A stretch of DNA of 64,000 bases, taken from Bacteroidota bacterium. Lineage in GTDB: Bacteria > Bacteroidota > Rhodothermia > JANXDC01. Of this stretch, positions 1 through 8,673 are shown piece by piece (within the stretch, counting starts at the first letter, position 1; every line of letters begins with the position of its first letter). The DNA lies in assembly GCA_025998875.1 (NCBI GenBank), contig AP024675.1:755589-819588 (forward strand), read 5' to 3'. The notes under the pieces were generated by a model. That model was not told the origin of the DNA. It searched no databases and worked only from the letters and a program-made list of their open reading frames with translations. Both the position numbers and the translations under genes were made by a program.

Positions 1-1529
1 GTGGCCTGGGGCGCAGGCAGCGCATCGCTACCCACCTGGAGGTTGGCATGCAAGAGCAGAAGCGTGCCCCCGATGACGATCGCAGAAACCAGTACCCCGA
101 TGATGAGCCCAAGCTGTTGATAGAGTGGGGTGGCCCCCACCAGAAAACCGGTCTTCAGATCCTGAGACGTATTGCCCGCGTTGGCCGCCGCAATACAGAC
201 TATGGAACCCACAATCAGGGCCACGGGCTGATAGACATCGCGCGTCCAGCCGATAGCCACAAAAAGCAGGCTAGTGGCCATCAGGGTGGCGATCGTCATC
301 CCAGATATGGGATTGGAGCTGGAGCCAATAAGCCCCACGATTCGAGAGGAGACGGTGACGAAGAAAAACCCGAAGAGCACAATCAGCACGCTCGACAGCA
401 GAGAGGCCCCAAGCGGGAAACGCGCCTCTCCGGAAGGAGACAGATACGTGATGGCGGCGATTAAGAAGACAAGCACCAGCGAGCCCAGCACAACGTACGT
501 GATTGGAATATCGCGCTCCGTGCGCATCTGCATTGCCGAGGCACTGCCCGCTGCGCCGCTTCGCATCAGATCGCGGTAGGATTCCCGAAAGGCGCCGATA
601 ATTGTGGGAAGGGTGCGGATCAGCGTAGCGGCCCCGCCCAGCGTTACGGCCCCCGCACCGATATAGCGGATGTAATTCGACCAGATCTCCCGGGGTGTCA
701 TGTCCCGGATCAACTTCCCCCCTGGAGGAATTACGTTCTCGAGCGCGGAGCCCAAAAGGGAGATGAGGGGAATGAGCCCCATCCAGGCCAGCACGCCACC
801 GGCCACCATGACCCCGGCGATCCGGGGACCGATGATGTAGCCCACCCCCAGCAGTTCAGGCACGATCTCCGCCTGCACGGTGGCGTTCGGATAGGCGCTC
901 CTCGGCCCGGTCACGTACTGAGGCACCTCCTTCCAGAGCCCGAAAATGCTCATCAGGCTCTTGTATAAAAACCCCATGCCCAGTCCGGCAAACACCTTGC
1001 GGGCCATTTCCCCTCCCCGTTCGCCGGCGATGAGCACATCGGCGCAGGCCGTGCCCTCCGGATAGGGCAGGTTACCATGTTCCCGCACGATCAGGTAGCG
1101 CCGCAGAGGGACCATAAAAAGCACCCCCAGAATGCCCCCGGCCAGAGCCAGAAAGAAAATCTGCCCGTATCGGAAGTAGGCCTCTCCGTAGGGCAGAAAA
1201 AGCAACGCCGGAAGGGTAAATACGACACCGGCGGCGATGGACTCCCCGGCCGAGCCGATCGTCTGCACGATATTGTTCTCCAGGATCGTGGGACGGCCAA
1301 GCCGTTTGAGGATCGATATGGCGAGCACGGCGATCGGGATCGAGGCGCTGACCGTAAGCCCCACCTTCAAACCCAGATACACGGTAGCCGCGCCGAATAC
1401 AATCCCAAAAAAGGCGCCCAGCAAAACGGCACGCAGGGTAAATTCGGAGATATGGACTTCTGCCCCGATATAGGGCCGAAAGGCAGGGGACGTGTCCCTT
1501 GAGGCCTCCTGCCCGATCCTGTCCGCCAT
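1..1529 (-). CDS. OPT family oligopeptide transporter (C-terminus cut by window edge)
   Basis: This is a multi-pass inner-membrane transporter of the OPT family, which in other organisms imports oligopeptides or metal chelates with protons. I read the protein by reverse translation from an ATG at 1529, preceded by a good GGAGG site about 8 bases upstream. About 509 residues are visible and families of this type run to roughly 600-700, so the C-terminus lies left of the window. Diagnostic stretches are [20 protein letters not shown]-like sequence near the N-terminus and, near the edge, [13 protein letters not shown] followed by a glycine-rich membrane helix. It is the last visible gene of a long minus-strand array. 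The substrate is not decided by sequence, but secreted peptidases nearby make peptides plausible. Confidence 0.9.
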   Translation of the reverse strand, partial: MADRIGQEASRDTSPAFRPYIGAEVHISEFTLRAVLLGAFFGIVFGAATVYLGLKVGLTVSASIPIAVLAISILKRLGRPTILENNIVQTIGSAGESIAAGVVFTLPALLFLPYGEAYFRYGQIFFLALAGGILGVLFMVPLRRYLIVREHGNLPYPEGTACADVLIAGERGGEMARKVFAGLGMGFLYKSLMSIFGLWKEVPQYVTGPRSAYPNATVQAEIVPELLGVGYIIGPRIAGVMVAGGVLAWMGLIPLISLLGSALENVIPPGGKLIRDMTPREIWSNYIRYIGAGAVTLGGAATLIRTLPTIIGAFRESYRDLMRSGAAGSASAMQMRTERDIPITYVVLGSLVLVFLIAAITYLSPSGEARFPLGASLLSSVLIVLFGFFFVTVSSRIVGLIGSSSNPISGMTIATLMATSLLFVAIGWTRDVYQPVALIVGSIVCIAAANAGNTSQDLKTGFLVGATPLYQQLGLIIGVLVSAIVIGGTLLLLHANLQVGSDALPAPQA

Positions 1530-1565
1530 AGAAGGACCTCCTCTAGCCGGTTAGCAGATGATATC

Positions 1566-1618
1566 CCCTGCGCGGAGGCTCGGCGCCATCGGGTCACCGA
1601 GCCTCCGAAAACGCAGGG
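1566..1618 (-). promoter_or_regulatory. Long hairpin in the leader of the OPT gene
   Basis: An 11-base-pair perfect stem (1573-1583 with 1597-1607, 13-nt loop) is extended by a second 7-base-pair stem (1566-1572 with 1612-1618), with a four-base bulge on one side only. It lies between the esterase stop and the OPT start. No uridine run follows it on the minus strand, so it is not a standard terminator. It may be a structured leader or an mRNA-stabilising hairpin. I do not recognise it as a known riboswitch. Confidence 0.55.
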
Positions 1619-1656
1619 CCGGCCTGGGGGCCGGGCATGCGTCGCACCTCCGCCAC

Positions 1657-2940
1657 CTACTGGGCTCCCACGGCGATGGGGATCCCCCGGGGAATGGTCC
1701 GCAGGTGTATGCGGGGGATCTGAGCCCCAAACTTCGTGTTAATGGCCGCAATAAACCGGTTGGCCACGATAGCATGGCCCAGATTGGACGGATGCACCCC
1801 GTCGAAGCTAAAGAGCTCCCCAGGAACGGGCCGTAGCGTAACGCCGTCCTCTGTAATCCCCGCTTTACCGCCGCTGGCAAAGAAGGTAAGTACGATCTGG
1901 TTGAACTCCGAAAAGATATCCACCAGCGCAAATCCGTTGGCCTGCGCCTCCCGGGCGATGGTCTGGTTATAGGCGGCAACCAGCGCGGAAGCGGTCTGCA
2001 GCTCGCTGGCATCCAGGACATACGGCGTCGGTATGGGGCGCTGGGGAGTAACCGCATCCCCCTGGGCCGGGTTGAAGCTGGCCAGATATGCCTGTGCAGA
2101 AAGCAGGAGAAAATCGTTCGTCGTCATGGTTCGCACACCCTGGGCGGTCTGGATATAGATGGGCAGATTGCCCTGCGGGGTGCGCAGCCGGTAGCTATTT
2201 CCCTCACGGACAAGCTGACCGGACTGCTCCAGGGTGAGGTTCAGATACGTGACGAAGGGGATGGCCGTGACGCTCGGAATATTGGCCACGACCACGCTTG
2301 CCCCCGTCTGTCGGAGCGCGGCCGCGGTCTGACGGTAGAGGGCATCGAACACGTCAGCCGGCACAAAGGGCCGCACCCCGCCGCTGGTAACATATCCCAG
2401 CACATCGTTGTTGCCCAGCCAGAAGGTGATCAGCGTGGGTCTGAGCTGGGTGACGAGCTGATGCATGGAGTTGGCCCCACGCAATACCAGCGCGTAGTAG
2501 GGATTCTGCTGGGCACGGGCCGAGAGCCCATTGTCCGCGTTCAGATAATCGGCCAGTACGGCTCCCGGCACCCCCAGGTTATCGTATGGCCGGGCGAGGC
2601 CGGCGTTTTTCGGCTGCCCTTGGGCGGTGTTAACGGTCAGCGTGATGGGATTGAAATTGCGCACCTCGATCCGGTTTCCGATACCCGGGCTAGAGACCAG
2701 GGGCATCTGAAAATCGGCCACCCGCATCTGGCGCGCCAGAAGAGCCGCATAGGAGTACTGCTGCGCTTCCTCATAGAGCGCCCCGTTCTGCACCCCCGCC
2801 GTCAGGCTGTTGCCCACGGCCACATACTTATCCAGACGGGCCGAACCGGAGGGCACGGGCTCCAGCGTGGCCTCGTTGTACTCCATACAGCCCACCCAGA
2901 GCCCGAAAAACAGCCCAAACCCCGCATGAATACGGCGCAT
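1657..2940 (-). CDS. SGNH/GDSL-type esterase or lipase, probable lipoprotein
   Basis: This 427-residue protein is a serine hydrolase of the SGNH fold. Block I is VAVGNSLTAG, with Asn in place of the usual Asp before the catalytic Ser. Block III is LGNND. Block V is FDGVHPSNLGHA, carrying the catalytic Asp and His. The N-terminus is a hydrophobic signal ending at Cys18, so it is probably a lipoprotein although the lipobox (LWVGC) is imperfect. It begins 18 bases after the FadL-type porin gene and is almost certainly co-transcribed with it. A surface lipase feeding released fatty acids to the porin is a sensible inference; the actual substrate is unknown. Confidence 0.85.
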   Translation of the reverse strand: MRRIHAGFGLFFGLWVGCMEYNEATLEPVPSGSARLDKYVAVGNSLTAGVQNGALYEEAQQYSYAALLARQMRVADFQMPLVSSPGIGNRIEVRNFNPITLTVNTAQGQPKNAGLARPYDNLGVPGAVLADYLNADNGLSARAQQNPYYALVLRGANSMHQLVTQLRPTLITFWLGNNDVLGYVTSGGVRPFVPADVFDALYRQTAAALRQTGASVVVANIPSVTAIPFVTYLNLTLEQSGQLVREGNSYRLRTPQGNLPIYIQTAQGVRTMTTNDFLLLSAQAYLASFNPAQGDAVTPQRPIPTPYVLDASELQTASALVAAYNQTIAREAQANGFALVDIFSEFNQIVLTFFASGGKAGITEDGVTLRPVPGELFSFDGVHPSNLGHAIVANRFIAAINTKFGAQIPRIHLRTIPRGIPIAVGAQ

Positions 2941-2958
2941 GCTTTTCCCCTCCTCGGA

Positions 2959-4194
2959 TCAGAACGCGATTGTCACCCCTAGGCTTGGCAGATCGCCCCG
3001 GGAGTTATAGATGCCATAGAACCCCGTTTCCGCGCTTGTATTGCGCCGCTCCCGGAAGCGCACAAATGTATAGGAAGCATCCAGCGAGACCCGATCCGTT
3101 ACCGCATAGCTCATCCCTGCGGCGAAAATCCACCGGTCCGCGTCCGGCAGCGTGGGGTCCAGGGTCTCATCAGGCACGGGGTTTTTGTCAAAGGCCACCC
3201 CGAAGCGCAGGGTGAGCTTCTTTTGAGGCTGATATTCCAGACCGGCACGGATCTGGTACGTATCCCGGTATAGGCGCGGAATGTGCTGATCCTGCAACAC
3301 GGCCGTCTCCTGGGCAAAATCGAGCCTGAGCGTATCATAGCGCGACCAACCCCACCAGAGGTAGTCGGCCAGCACGGTCAGGCGATCGTTCGGACTCCAG
3401 CGCACCCCCAGAGCCCAGTGGGCAGGGAGTTTGAGCTCCGTCTTCCCCGTATTGCTGGGCGGAAAAGCCGAAGCGGGCAGGTTTTCGGTCCGGGCCGTGC
3501 CCCTGAAACGCAGGGTGATCGGCCCTCGATAGGTGAACCCGACCCCCAGATGCGGCACGGGCTCATAGAGGATCCCCCAGACCAGTCCCGTAGCCGCCCC
3601 CTCTTGATCCCCTTCGAGCCGAATCCGCCCCTCCGGGATGAAATCCACCACGGCCCGATCCAGCACCACCTCCCCGAGCACGCTGTAGGAGAGGCCAACC
3701 CCCAGGGATAAGCCCGGAAGCGGCGTCCGATAAGCCAGCGTGGGCTGGAGAAAGAGCGTGCGCAGCGCGATCTCCGTCACAATACCCCGGCCAGGCCACC
3801 CTTCAGGCCACCGGAGGCCGAGCCCATACGGCGTATACAGCCCCACCCCCAGAACGAAGCCCGAAGCGAACAGATCGCGCGAAGCATACAGATTCGGCAG
3901 CCAGAACTGCTGCGACTGGCTGCGGTAGGCGGCAAGCGCATACGGCAAAGGACCCCGAAAGCGACTCTGGGGCAAGATGAGGGTGGATCCAAAGTAGCTG
4001 TGCCATCCCTGGAGCAAAGCCAGCCCGGCCGGATTATAAAAGATTGTGGACACGTGGCGGCCGTAGGCCGTATAGGCGCCGGCCAACCCACTTGCTCGGG
4101 CCCCCTGCTCATAGATGGAGTATCCTCCTCCGTAGGCGGTCCCCACTACAGTCAGGAGCAGCAGGACTCCCCTCCCCAATCCACACGTTCGCAT
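2959..4194 (-). CDS. Outer-membrane protein of the OmpP1/FadL/TodX family
   Basis: This 411-residue protein resembles long-chain fatty acid and hydrophobic-compound channels. After a signal peptide ending near TAYGGG, the mature start SIYEQGARASGLAGAYTA and the following STIFYNPAGLA are hallmark FadL-family sequences. The remainder shows alternating beta-barrel strands and ends in a C-terminal Phe (GVTIAF), as expected for an outer-membrane barrel. I chose the ATG at 4194 because a strong AGGAGG site precedes it and a signal peptide follows directly; a longer reading frame to 4341 has no signal and runs into the upstream antiporter gene. It leads an operon with the downstream esterase. Confidence 0.9.
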   Translation of the reverse strand: MRTCGLGRGVLLLLTVVGTAYGGGYSIYEQGARASGLAGAYTAYGRHVSTIFYNPAGLALLQGWHSYFGSTLILPQSRFRGPLPYALAAYRSQSQQFWLPNLYASRDLFASGFVLGVGLYTPYGLGLRWPEGWPGRGIVTEIALRTLFLQPTLAYRTPLPGLSLGVGLSYSVLGEVVLDRAVVDFIPEGRIRLEGDQEGAATGLVWGILYEPVPHLGVGFTYRGPITLRFRGTARTENLPASAFPPSNTGKTELKLPAHWALGVRWSPNDRLTVLADYLWWGWSRYDTLRLDFAQETAVLQDQHIPRLYRDTYQIRAGLEYQPQKKLTLRFGVAFDKNPVPDETLDPTLPDADRWIFAAGMSYAVTDRVSLDASYTFVRFRERRNTSAETGFYGIYNSRGDLPSLGVTIAF

Positions 4195-4264
4195 GTGCGA
4201 CCTCCTTGCCAGAAGACGGGAGCGATTTACAAGGATTCTTCTATAAAAGCAAGCCTCCGGCTGT

Positions 4265-5317
4265 TCAGGAACGCGCTCGGAGGCGAGCGCCCAGAAAGAG
4301 CACAAGCAGGGTAATGGCCGTAAGGGGCAGAACGAAGCCAAGCAGGGCGGCCTCCAGGTCCCGAAGCCCGGGGTGTCCCGTGGTACGCAAGAAGAGATAG
4401 GCCATATACAGGCCGTAGTAGCCCAGAAAAAGGGCTCCTTCCCAGCGGGCGATGCGTCGATGGGTGAAGAAAACCGGCAGACAAGCCACGGCTACCCCCA
4501 GCATAACGGGCAGATCGAAGTCGCGTACCGAGGAAGGAATCGCAATCCCCCCGGGCGCCACAAAGGCGGCGGTTCCGAGAATGAACAGCACATTGAAGAT
4601 ATTGCTTCCCACCACGTTGCCCACGGCCAGCTCTCGCGCCCGCCGCACGGCGGCCACCACAGAGGTCACCACCTCGGGCAACGAAGTGCCCGCCGCCACG
4701 ATCGTGAGCCCGATCAGCAAGGGGCTGACCCCGAAAGCTTCAGCCAAGGTGACCGCGGCGCGCACAAGCCAACGCGATCCCAGGGCCAGCAAAACAAGCC
4801 CGAGCAGCACCAGGGCCAGCTGTATCCATACGTGCCGGCCGCGTGGAGGCTCCATCTCAACAGGGAGCTCTTCGCTCCGACCCTCCCGAAGAAGAAAAAA
4901 CGTGTACAGCCCCGCACCACTGAGCAACATGATCCCATCAAGCCGGCTCAGCAGGCCATCGAGGCTCATAAGATAGAGGATCAGGCTCACCCCGATCATA
5001 AGGGGCACATCGAGCCGGATCAGCTGTTTGTCGACGCTCAACGGAACAATCAGCGCCGAAAGGCCCAGGATGAAGAGCACATTGAAGATATTGCTGCCAA
5101 TCACGTTGCCCAGCGCTACCTCACCCTGCCCGCCCCAGGCGGCCTGAAGCGAGACGGCCAGTTCCGGAGCGCTTGTGCCGTAGGCAACGATCGTGAGCCC
5201 CACGATCACGGGCGGAATACGCCAGATCAGGGCCAATCGCGAAGCCCCCCGAACCAGCCATTCCGCACCCAGCAGCAGCGCCCCGAGTCCGGCAAAAAAT
5301 ATGAGCCAGGTCGTCAT
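4265..5317 (-). CDS. Calcium/sodium exchanger (CaCA family, YrbG-like)
   Basis: This 350-residue inner-membrane protein has the two inverted alpha-repeats of the Ca2+/cation antiporter superfamily. The first repeat carries VGLTIVAYGTSAPELAVS and GNVIGSNIFNVLFILG; the second carries IGLTIVAAGTSLPEVVTS and GNVVGSNIFNVLFILG. The conserved acidic residues in each GTS-x-PE motif are the ion ligands in this family. About ten membrane helices are visible. It lies between the M28 peptidase and the FadL gene on the same strand, with spaces of about 60-70 bases, so co-transcription is possible but not obvious. Confidence 0.92.
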   Translation of the reverse strand: MTTWLIFFAGLGALLLGAEWLVRGASRLALIWRIPPVIVGLTIVAYGTSAPELAVSLQAAWGGQGEVALGNVIGSNIFNVLFILGLSALIVPLSVDKQLIRLDVPLMIGVSLILYLMSLDGLLSRLDGIMLLSGAGLYTFFLLREGRSEELPVEMEPPRGRHVWIQLALVLLGLVLLALGSRWLVRAAVTLAEAFGVSPLLIGLTIVAAGTSLPEVVTSVVAAVRRARELAVGNVVGSNIFNVLFILGTAAFVAPGGIAIPSSVRDFDLPVMLGVAVACLPVFFTHRRIARWEGALFLGYYGLYMAYLFLRTTGHPGLRDLEAALLGFVLPLTAITLLVLFLGARLRARS

Positions 5318-5375
5318 GATGAGCTACCGGGAAAAAACCTGCCGCAGATGACGGCCCCCCCAGAGGCTCAAGCTC

Positions 5376-7175
5376 TCAGAGCTGCACCTCGAGGCGCAGC
5401 CGTTGGCCCTGGCGGATCAGCTCGATTTCCACCCGATCCCCGGGCCGCAATCGGGAGAGGGCCTGCATATAGTCGTAGATATCCCGCACAGGGTACGCTC
5501 CTATGCGCACAATCAGATCGCCGGCGCGCAGACCGGCCCGGGCGGCGGGACGTCCCTCACTCACCCCCGTGATACGCAACCCATCCCCACCGCTGTAGCC
5601 GTAATCCGGCAGCACACCCAGGCTGACCCGAAACGAGACGGCCGTTCTCGGGTTCGGGTCTGCGGTGGGGGTAAAGGCAGGGCGGACCGAAAGCGTATCG
5701 AGCCCGTCCAGAATCCGGGCGAGCACTTCCAGCACCCTGCGAGCCCCCGTGGTGTCAATCCGCTCAGCCCGATCCGTGGGACGATGGTAATCCGAATGCG
5801 TACCGGTAAAGGCGTGCAGCACGGGCACCCCCTGCGCGTAAAAAGAAGCGTGATCGCTTGGCCCCTGACCACCGGGCACGAAACGGATCCGCAGGCCTGT
5901 CGTGTCCATGCCCCGCAGCGCGCTTTCCAGAAGACGAGGCCACACCGGAGAGGTACCGGTGCCGTGCAAGATCAAGCCGCCGTCCCGCAGCCGACCCACC
6001 ATATCCAGATTGAGCATGGCCACCCAGCTCTGAGCAGGGACACGAGAGGGGGGATGTCGCACAAAATGCGCAGAGCCGATGAGGCCCTTTTCTTCGGCTC
6101 CGAAGGCGATAAAGAGCGCAGATCGGTTGCGCACCCGGGCCGTCCAGTATCCGGCCAGCTCCAGCAGTGCGGCCACCCCGGAGGCGTTATCATCGGCGCC
6201 ATAATGAATGGCCCGCTGTCCCGGGGCCAGACTGGCCGGTCCTCCCCAGCCCAGGTGATCGTAATGGGCGCCAATGAGGAGCACTTCATCTCGATTGGGC
6301 CCCTGACCGGGCCAGAAACCGATGAGGTTGTAGTCGGTGGCCAGCTCGCGTTCCAGCTCAACCTCTACCCGCACCGAGCTGGCCAGCTGTTGCCCCCGCG
6401 CACCCCGCTCGGCCTCCTGACGCAGTCGCCCTCCGTCCAGCTCCAGATCGGCGAGCAACTCCGCCGCCGCTCGAGGACCCAGCTCCAGTACAGGGATGGA
6501 AACCGGGCTCAAGCGGGCCGGATCCAGGGCGGGGGTAGCATCCGAAAGGCTGTCGCGCAACACGACCACAGCGGCCGCACCACGCACGGCGGCCGTCTCG
6601 ACCTTGCGCCGCAGCGAGCCGGCCGAGGCCAGGGGGGCGTGTGGATCTGGCGCGCGGGGATATCCCTCCAGCATGAGCACCACGGCGCCCGTTACATCCA
6701 GCCCTTCGTAGTCGTTCCATGCCGGATCTTCGGATACGAGTCCGTATCCAACCCACAGAAGGGGTCCGGAGACCTGTCCGGATGCGGAAATCCAGGCGGG
6801 ACGGACCTGCTCCGTATAGCGCCTGCCGGCGAAAGAGAGCGAGCTCCTGCCGGAGGCGGCGCGCACAGCGCGCACAAAGGAGAACGGTTGTCCATATAGT
6901 CCGGCCGGCCCGCGCGCGCTGTCCGTGCCCAGGGGCCACAGCCCGAGCCGGGCAAACTGACCGGCAAGATATCGGGCCGCCCGATGGGCCCCGGCAGTAC
7001 CCGCCTCACGCCCCTCAAGGGAATCGGAGGCGAGCACACGTACGTGATAGAAAAACTCCCCCGCCGTTAGCTCCGGCCGCCAGGGAGGCGGAGCCGGAAC
7101 CTGCGCGCACGCACCGCAGGCGAAGAGCCCGATGCCCCAGACCAGAAACCCTACCTGTGAAACAAGACGCCACAT
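5376..7175 (-). CDS. Secreted M28-family zinc peptidase with PA and PDZ domains
   Basis: This 599-residue protein starts with a signal peptide (MWRLVSQVGFLVWGIGLFAC) that ends in CGACAQ. A protease-associated insert around residues 120-220 precedes the metallopeptidase core. The two-zinc ligands of M28 peptidases are visible: GAHYDHLG, ADDNASG, FGAEEKGL, NLDMVGR and the late THSDYHRPTD. The last 80 or so residues form a PDZ domain (GRPAARAGLRAGDLIVRIG). It would act in the periplasm or outside the cell as an aminopeptidase. The ATG at 7175 is preferred over an upstream extension to 7541, which overlaps nadA and is not protein-like. Confidence 0.9.
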   Translation of the reverse strand: MWRLVSQVGFLVWGIGLFACGACAQVPAPPPWRPELTAGEFFYHVRVLASDSLEGREAGTAGAHRAARYLAGQFARLGLWPLGTDSARGPAGLYGQPFSFVRAVRAASGRSSLSFAGRRYTEQVRPAWISASGQVSGPLLWVGYGLVSEDPAWNDYEGLDVTGAVVLMLEGYPRAPDPHAPLASAGSLRRKVETAAVRGAAAVVVLRDSLSDATPALDPARLSPVSIPVLELGPRAAAELLADLELDGGRLRQEAERGARGQQLASSVRVEVELERELATDYNLIGFWPGQGPNRDEVLLIGAHYDHLGWGGPASLAPGQRAIHYGADDNASGVAALLELAGYWTARVRNRSALFIAFGAEEKGLIGSAHFVRHPPSRVPAQSWVAMLNLDMVGRLRDGGLILHGTGTSPVWPRLLESALRGMDTTGLRIRFVPGGQGPSDHASFYAQGVPVLHAFTGTHSDYHRPTDRAERIDTTGARRVLEVLARILDGLDTLSVRPAFTPTADPNPRTAVSFRVSLGVLPDYGYSGGDGLRITGVSEGRPAARAGLRAGDLIVRIGAYPVRDIYDYMQALSRLRPGDRVEIELIRQGQRLRLEVQL

Positions 7176-7198
7176 AAGCTCACAGCTTCTGCCTATTG

Positions 7199-8194
7199 TC
7201 ACGGGATACCCGCGCTGAGCTCCAGCATACGCTCGATGGGCCGCAGGGCGCGCTGGCGCAGATCCTCCGGAAGGCGGATTTCCGGCGCTTCGTACAGCAG
7301 ACTCCAGTACACCTTCTCGAGGGTGATCCGGCGCATGTAGGGGCATTCCTGGCAGGAGCAGGATTCCGTGCGAGGCGGAGCAGGAAGAAAAACTTTTTCG
7401 GGATTTTCCCGCTGCATGCGATGCAAAATGCCCGGCTCTGTGGCCACAATAAAAGTCCGGGCCGAACTCTGCGCAGCATACCGGGCGATGGCCGTGGTCG
7501 AGCCCACAAAATCGGCCAGGGCAAGCACGGACTCCTCGCATTCCGGATGAGCCAGCAGGAGCGCATCCGGATACCGGGCCTTGAGCTCCAGAATCCGCTG
7601 CGCGGAGAAGGCCTCATGGACCACACAGGTGCCCTCCCAGAGCACCATATGGCGTCCGGTGCGCCGCTGCAGGTAACGACCCAGGTTGCGATCGGGCGCG
7701 AACAGAATGGGCTTTTCCGGCGGGATTTGCCGGATGATGTGCTCGGCATTGCTGGAGGTCACCACCACATCGGCCAGCGCCTTCACGGCGGCCGAGGTGT
7801 TGATGTAGACCACAACCTCATGCCCCGGATGCGCGCGCACGAACTCCGCAAAGGCTTCTGGAGGGCAGCCATCAGCCAGACTGCACCCCGCCTCCAGATC
7901 GGGCAGGATGACCTTCTTATCCGGATTAAGCATTTTGGCCACTTCGGCCATGAAATGCACACCGGCAAAGATGATCATGCGCGCCCGGGTACGGGCGGCC
8001 TGGCGGGCAAGCCCCAGGCTATCGCCAACGTAATCGGCCAGATCCTGAATGGCCGGATCCTGATAGTAATGAGCAAGCAGAACGGCCTGCTTTTCCTCCT
8101 TGAGGGCACGAATGGCCTCCGCCAGTGCTCCGGGGGGCTCTAGGGCGACCTCCCCGGCTCCGAAAGCGGAGAAGGGTTCTTGCATCACCTCCAT
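7199..8194 (-). CDS. nadA: Quinolinate synthase A
   Basis: NadA condenses iminoaspartate with dihydroxyacetone phosphate to make quinolinate, the first ring of NAD. This 331-residue protein has the characteristic [21 protein letters not shown] start, [12 protein letters not shown] and the ligand regions for the single 4Fe-4S cluster: Cys104 in [12 protein letters not shown], Cys190 in WEGTC and a Cys-rich stretch at 279-284 (CSCQEC). No nadB or nadC is next to it. It follows DUF4295 by 35 bases, which contain a short hairpin. Confidence 0.97.
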   Translation of the reverse strand: MEVMQEPFSAFGAGEVALEPPGALAEAIRALKEEKQAVLLAHYYQDPAIQDLADYVGDSLGLARQAARTRARMIIFAGVHFMAEVAKMLNPDKKVILPDLEAGCSLADGCPPEAFAEFVRAHPGHEVVVYINTSAAVKALADVVVTSSNAEHIIRQIPPEKPILFAPDRNLGRYLQRRTGRHMVLWEGTCVVHEAFSAQRILELKARYPDALLLAHPECEESVLALADFVGSTTAIARYAAQSSARTFIVATEPGILHRMQRENPEKVFLPAPPRTESCSCQECPYMRRITLEKVYWSLLYEAPEIRLPEDLRQRALRPIERMLELSAGIP

Positions 8195-8209
8195 AGAAGA
8201 AACCCGAAC

Positions 8210-8224
8210 CCGGCCTCAGGCCGG
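8210..8224 (-). terminator. Short GC hairpin between DUF4295 and nadA, possible weak terminator
   Basis: A perfect 6-base-pair stem, CCGGCC and GGCCGG around a 3-base loop, lies just after the DUF4295 stop. In the minus-strand RNA it is followed by a T-rich but interrupted stretch. It could partly separate the ribosomal-protein transcript from nadA. Confidence 0.4.
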
Positions 8225-8229
8225 CTCGC

Positions 8230-8412
8230 TCACGAAGAATGCCGCGCTTTGAGCGCGGTCACAAACTCATCCAACTCGGCTACGGGGACAATCCGATCCC
8301 GGTACGACCACCCGCCGCGCTCGTTGCGCTCCGCATAAACGACGCGGGCCACCAGCTTCGTGGGCTCCTGCTTTTCCTTGGGCTTGAAAGTGGCAACCTG
8401 CTTTTTGGCCAT
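8230..8412 (-). CDS. DUF4295 small protein
   Basis: This 60-residue basic protein starts MAKKQVATFKPKEKQEPTK and ends with a charged tail. In length, sequence style and position right after rpmG it matches DUF4295, a family I know only from Bacteroidota-type genomes, where it sits after rpmB-rpmG. Its function is not established; the neighbours suggest a ribosome-associated role. It is a useful taxonomic marker for this window. Confidence 0.85.
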   Translation of the reverse strand: MAKKQVATFKPKEKQEPTKLVARVVYAERNERGGWSYRDRIVPVAELDEFVTALKARHSS

Positions 8413-8463
8413 GACGAGGACTCCTCGCTCTATGCGGCACAGCTGAACTTGTCCGCTCCAGAT

Positions 8464-8649
8464 TTACTTTACCTCACGGTGCAGGGTGTGCTTGCGCTCG
8501 TAGCGGCAGTATTTGCGCAACTCAAGCCGCTGTTGCGTATTGCGCCGATTTTTCGTCGTCACATACCGAGATACCCCGGCATGCACCCCCTCTTTACAGG
8601 AGACACATTCCAGGATAACCTGCACCCGATTTCCTTTAGCTTTGGCCAT
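8464..8649 (-). CDS. rpmG: 50S ribosomal protein L33
   Basis: This 61-residue protein is L33 ([30 protein letters not shown]). It has three cysteines: Cys15 and Cys18 form one CxxC pair, but the second pair is broken, with Cys48 followed by Glu51 where the partner Cys would be. It is thus between the zinc-binding (C+) and cysteine-free (C-) forms. It lies in the rpmB-peptidase-rpmG-DUF4295 array. Confidence 0.96.
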   Translation of the reverse strand: MAKAKGNRVQVILECVSCKEGVHAGVSRYVTTKNRRNTQQRLELRKYCRYERKHTLHREVK

Positions 8650-8673
8650 AGGTCCCTCGCACGCGCTCGATTT

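Noticed and set aside
4373-5572. Long plus-strand open frame opposite the calcium exchanger
   Set aside because: It is antisense to a clear CaCA-family gene, rich in Arg, Gly, Pro and Gln, and shows no domain. GC-rich codon use on the real gene leaves the opposite frame open.
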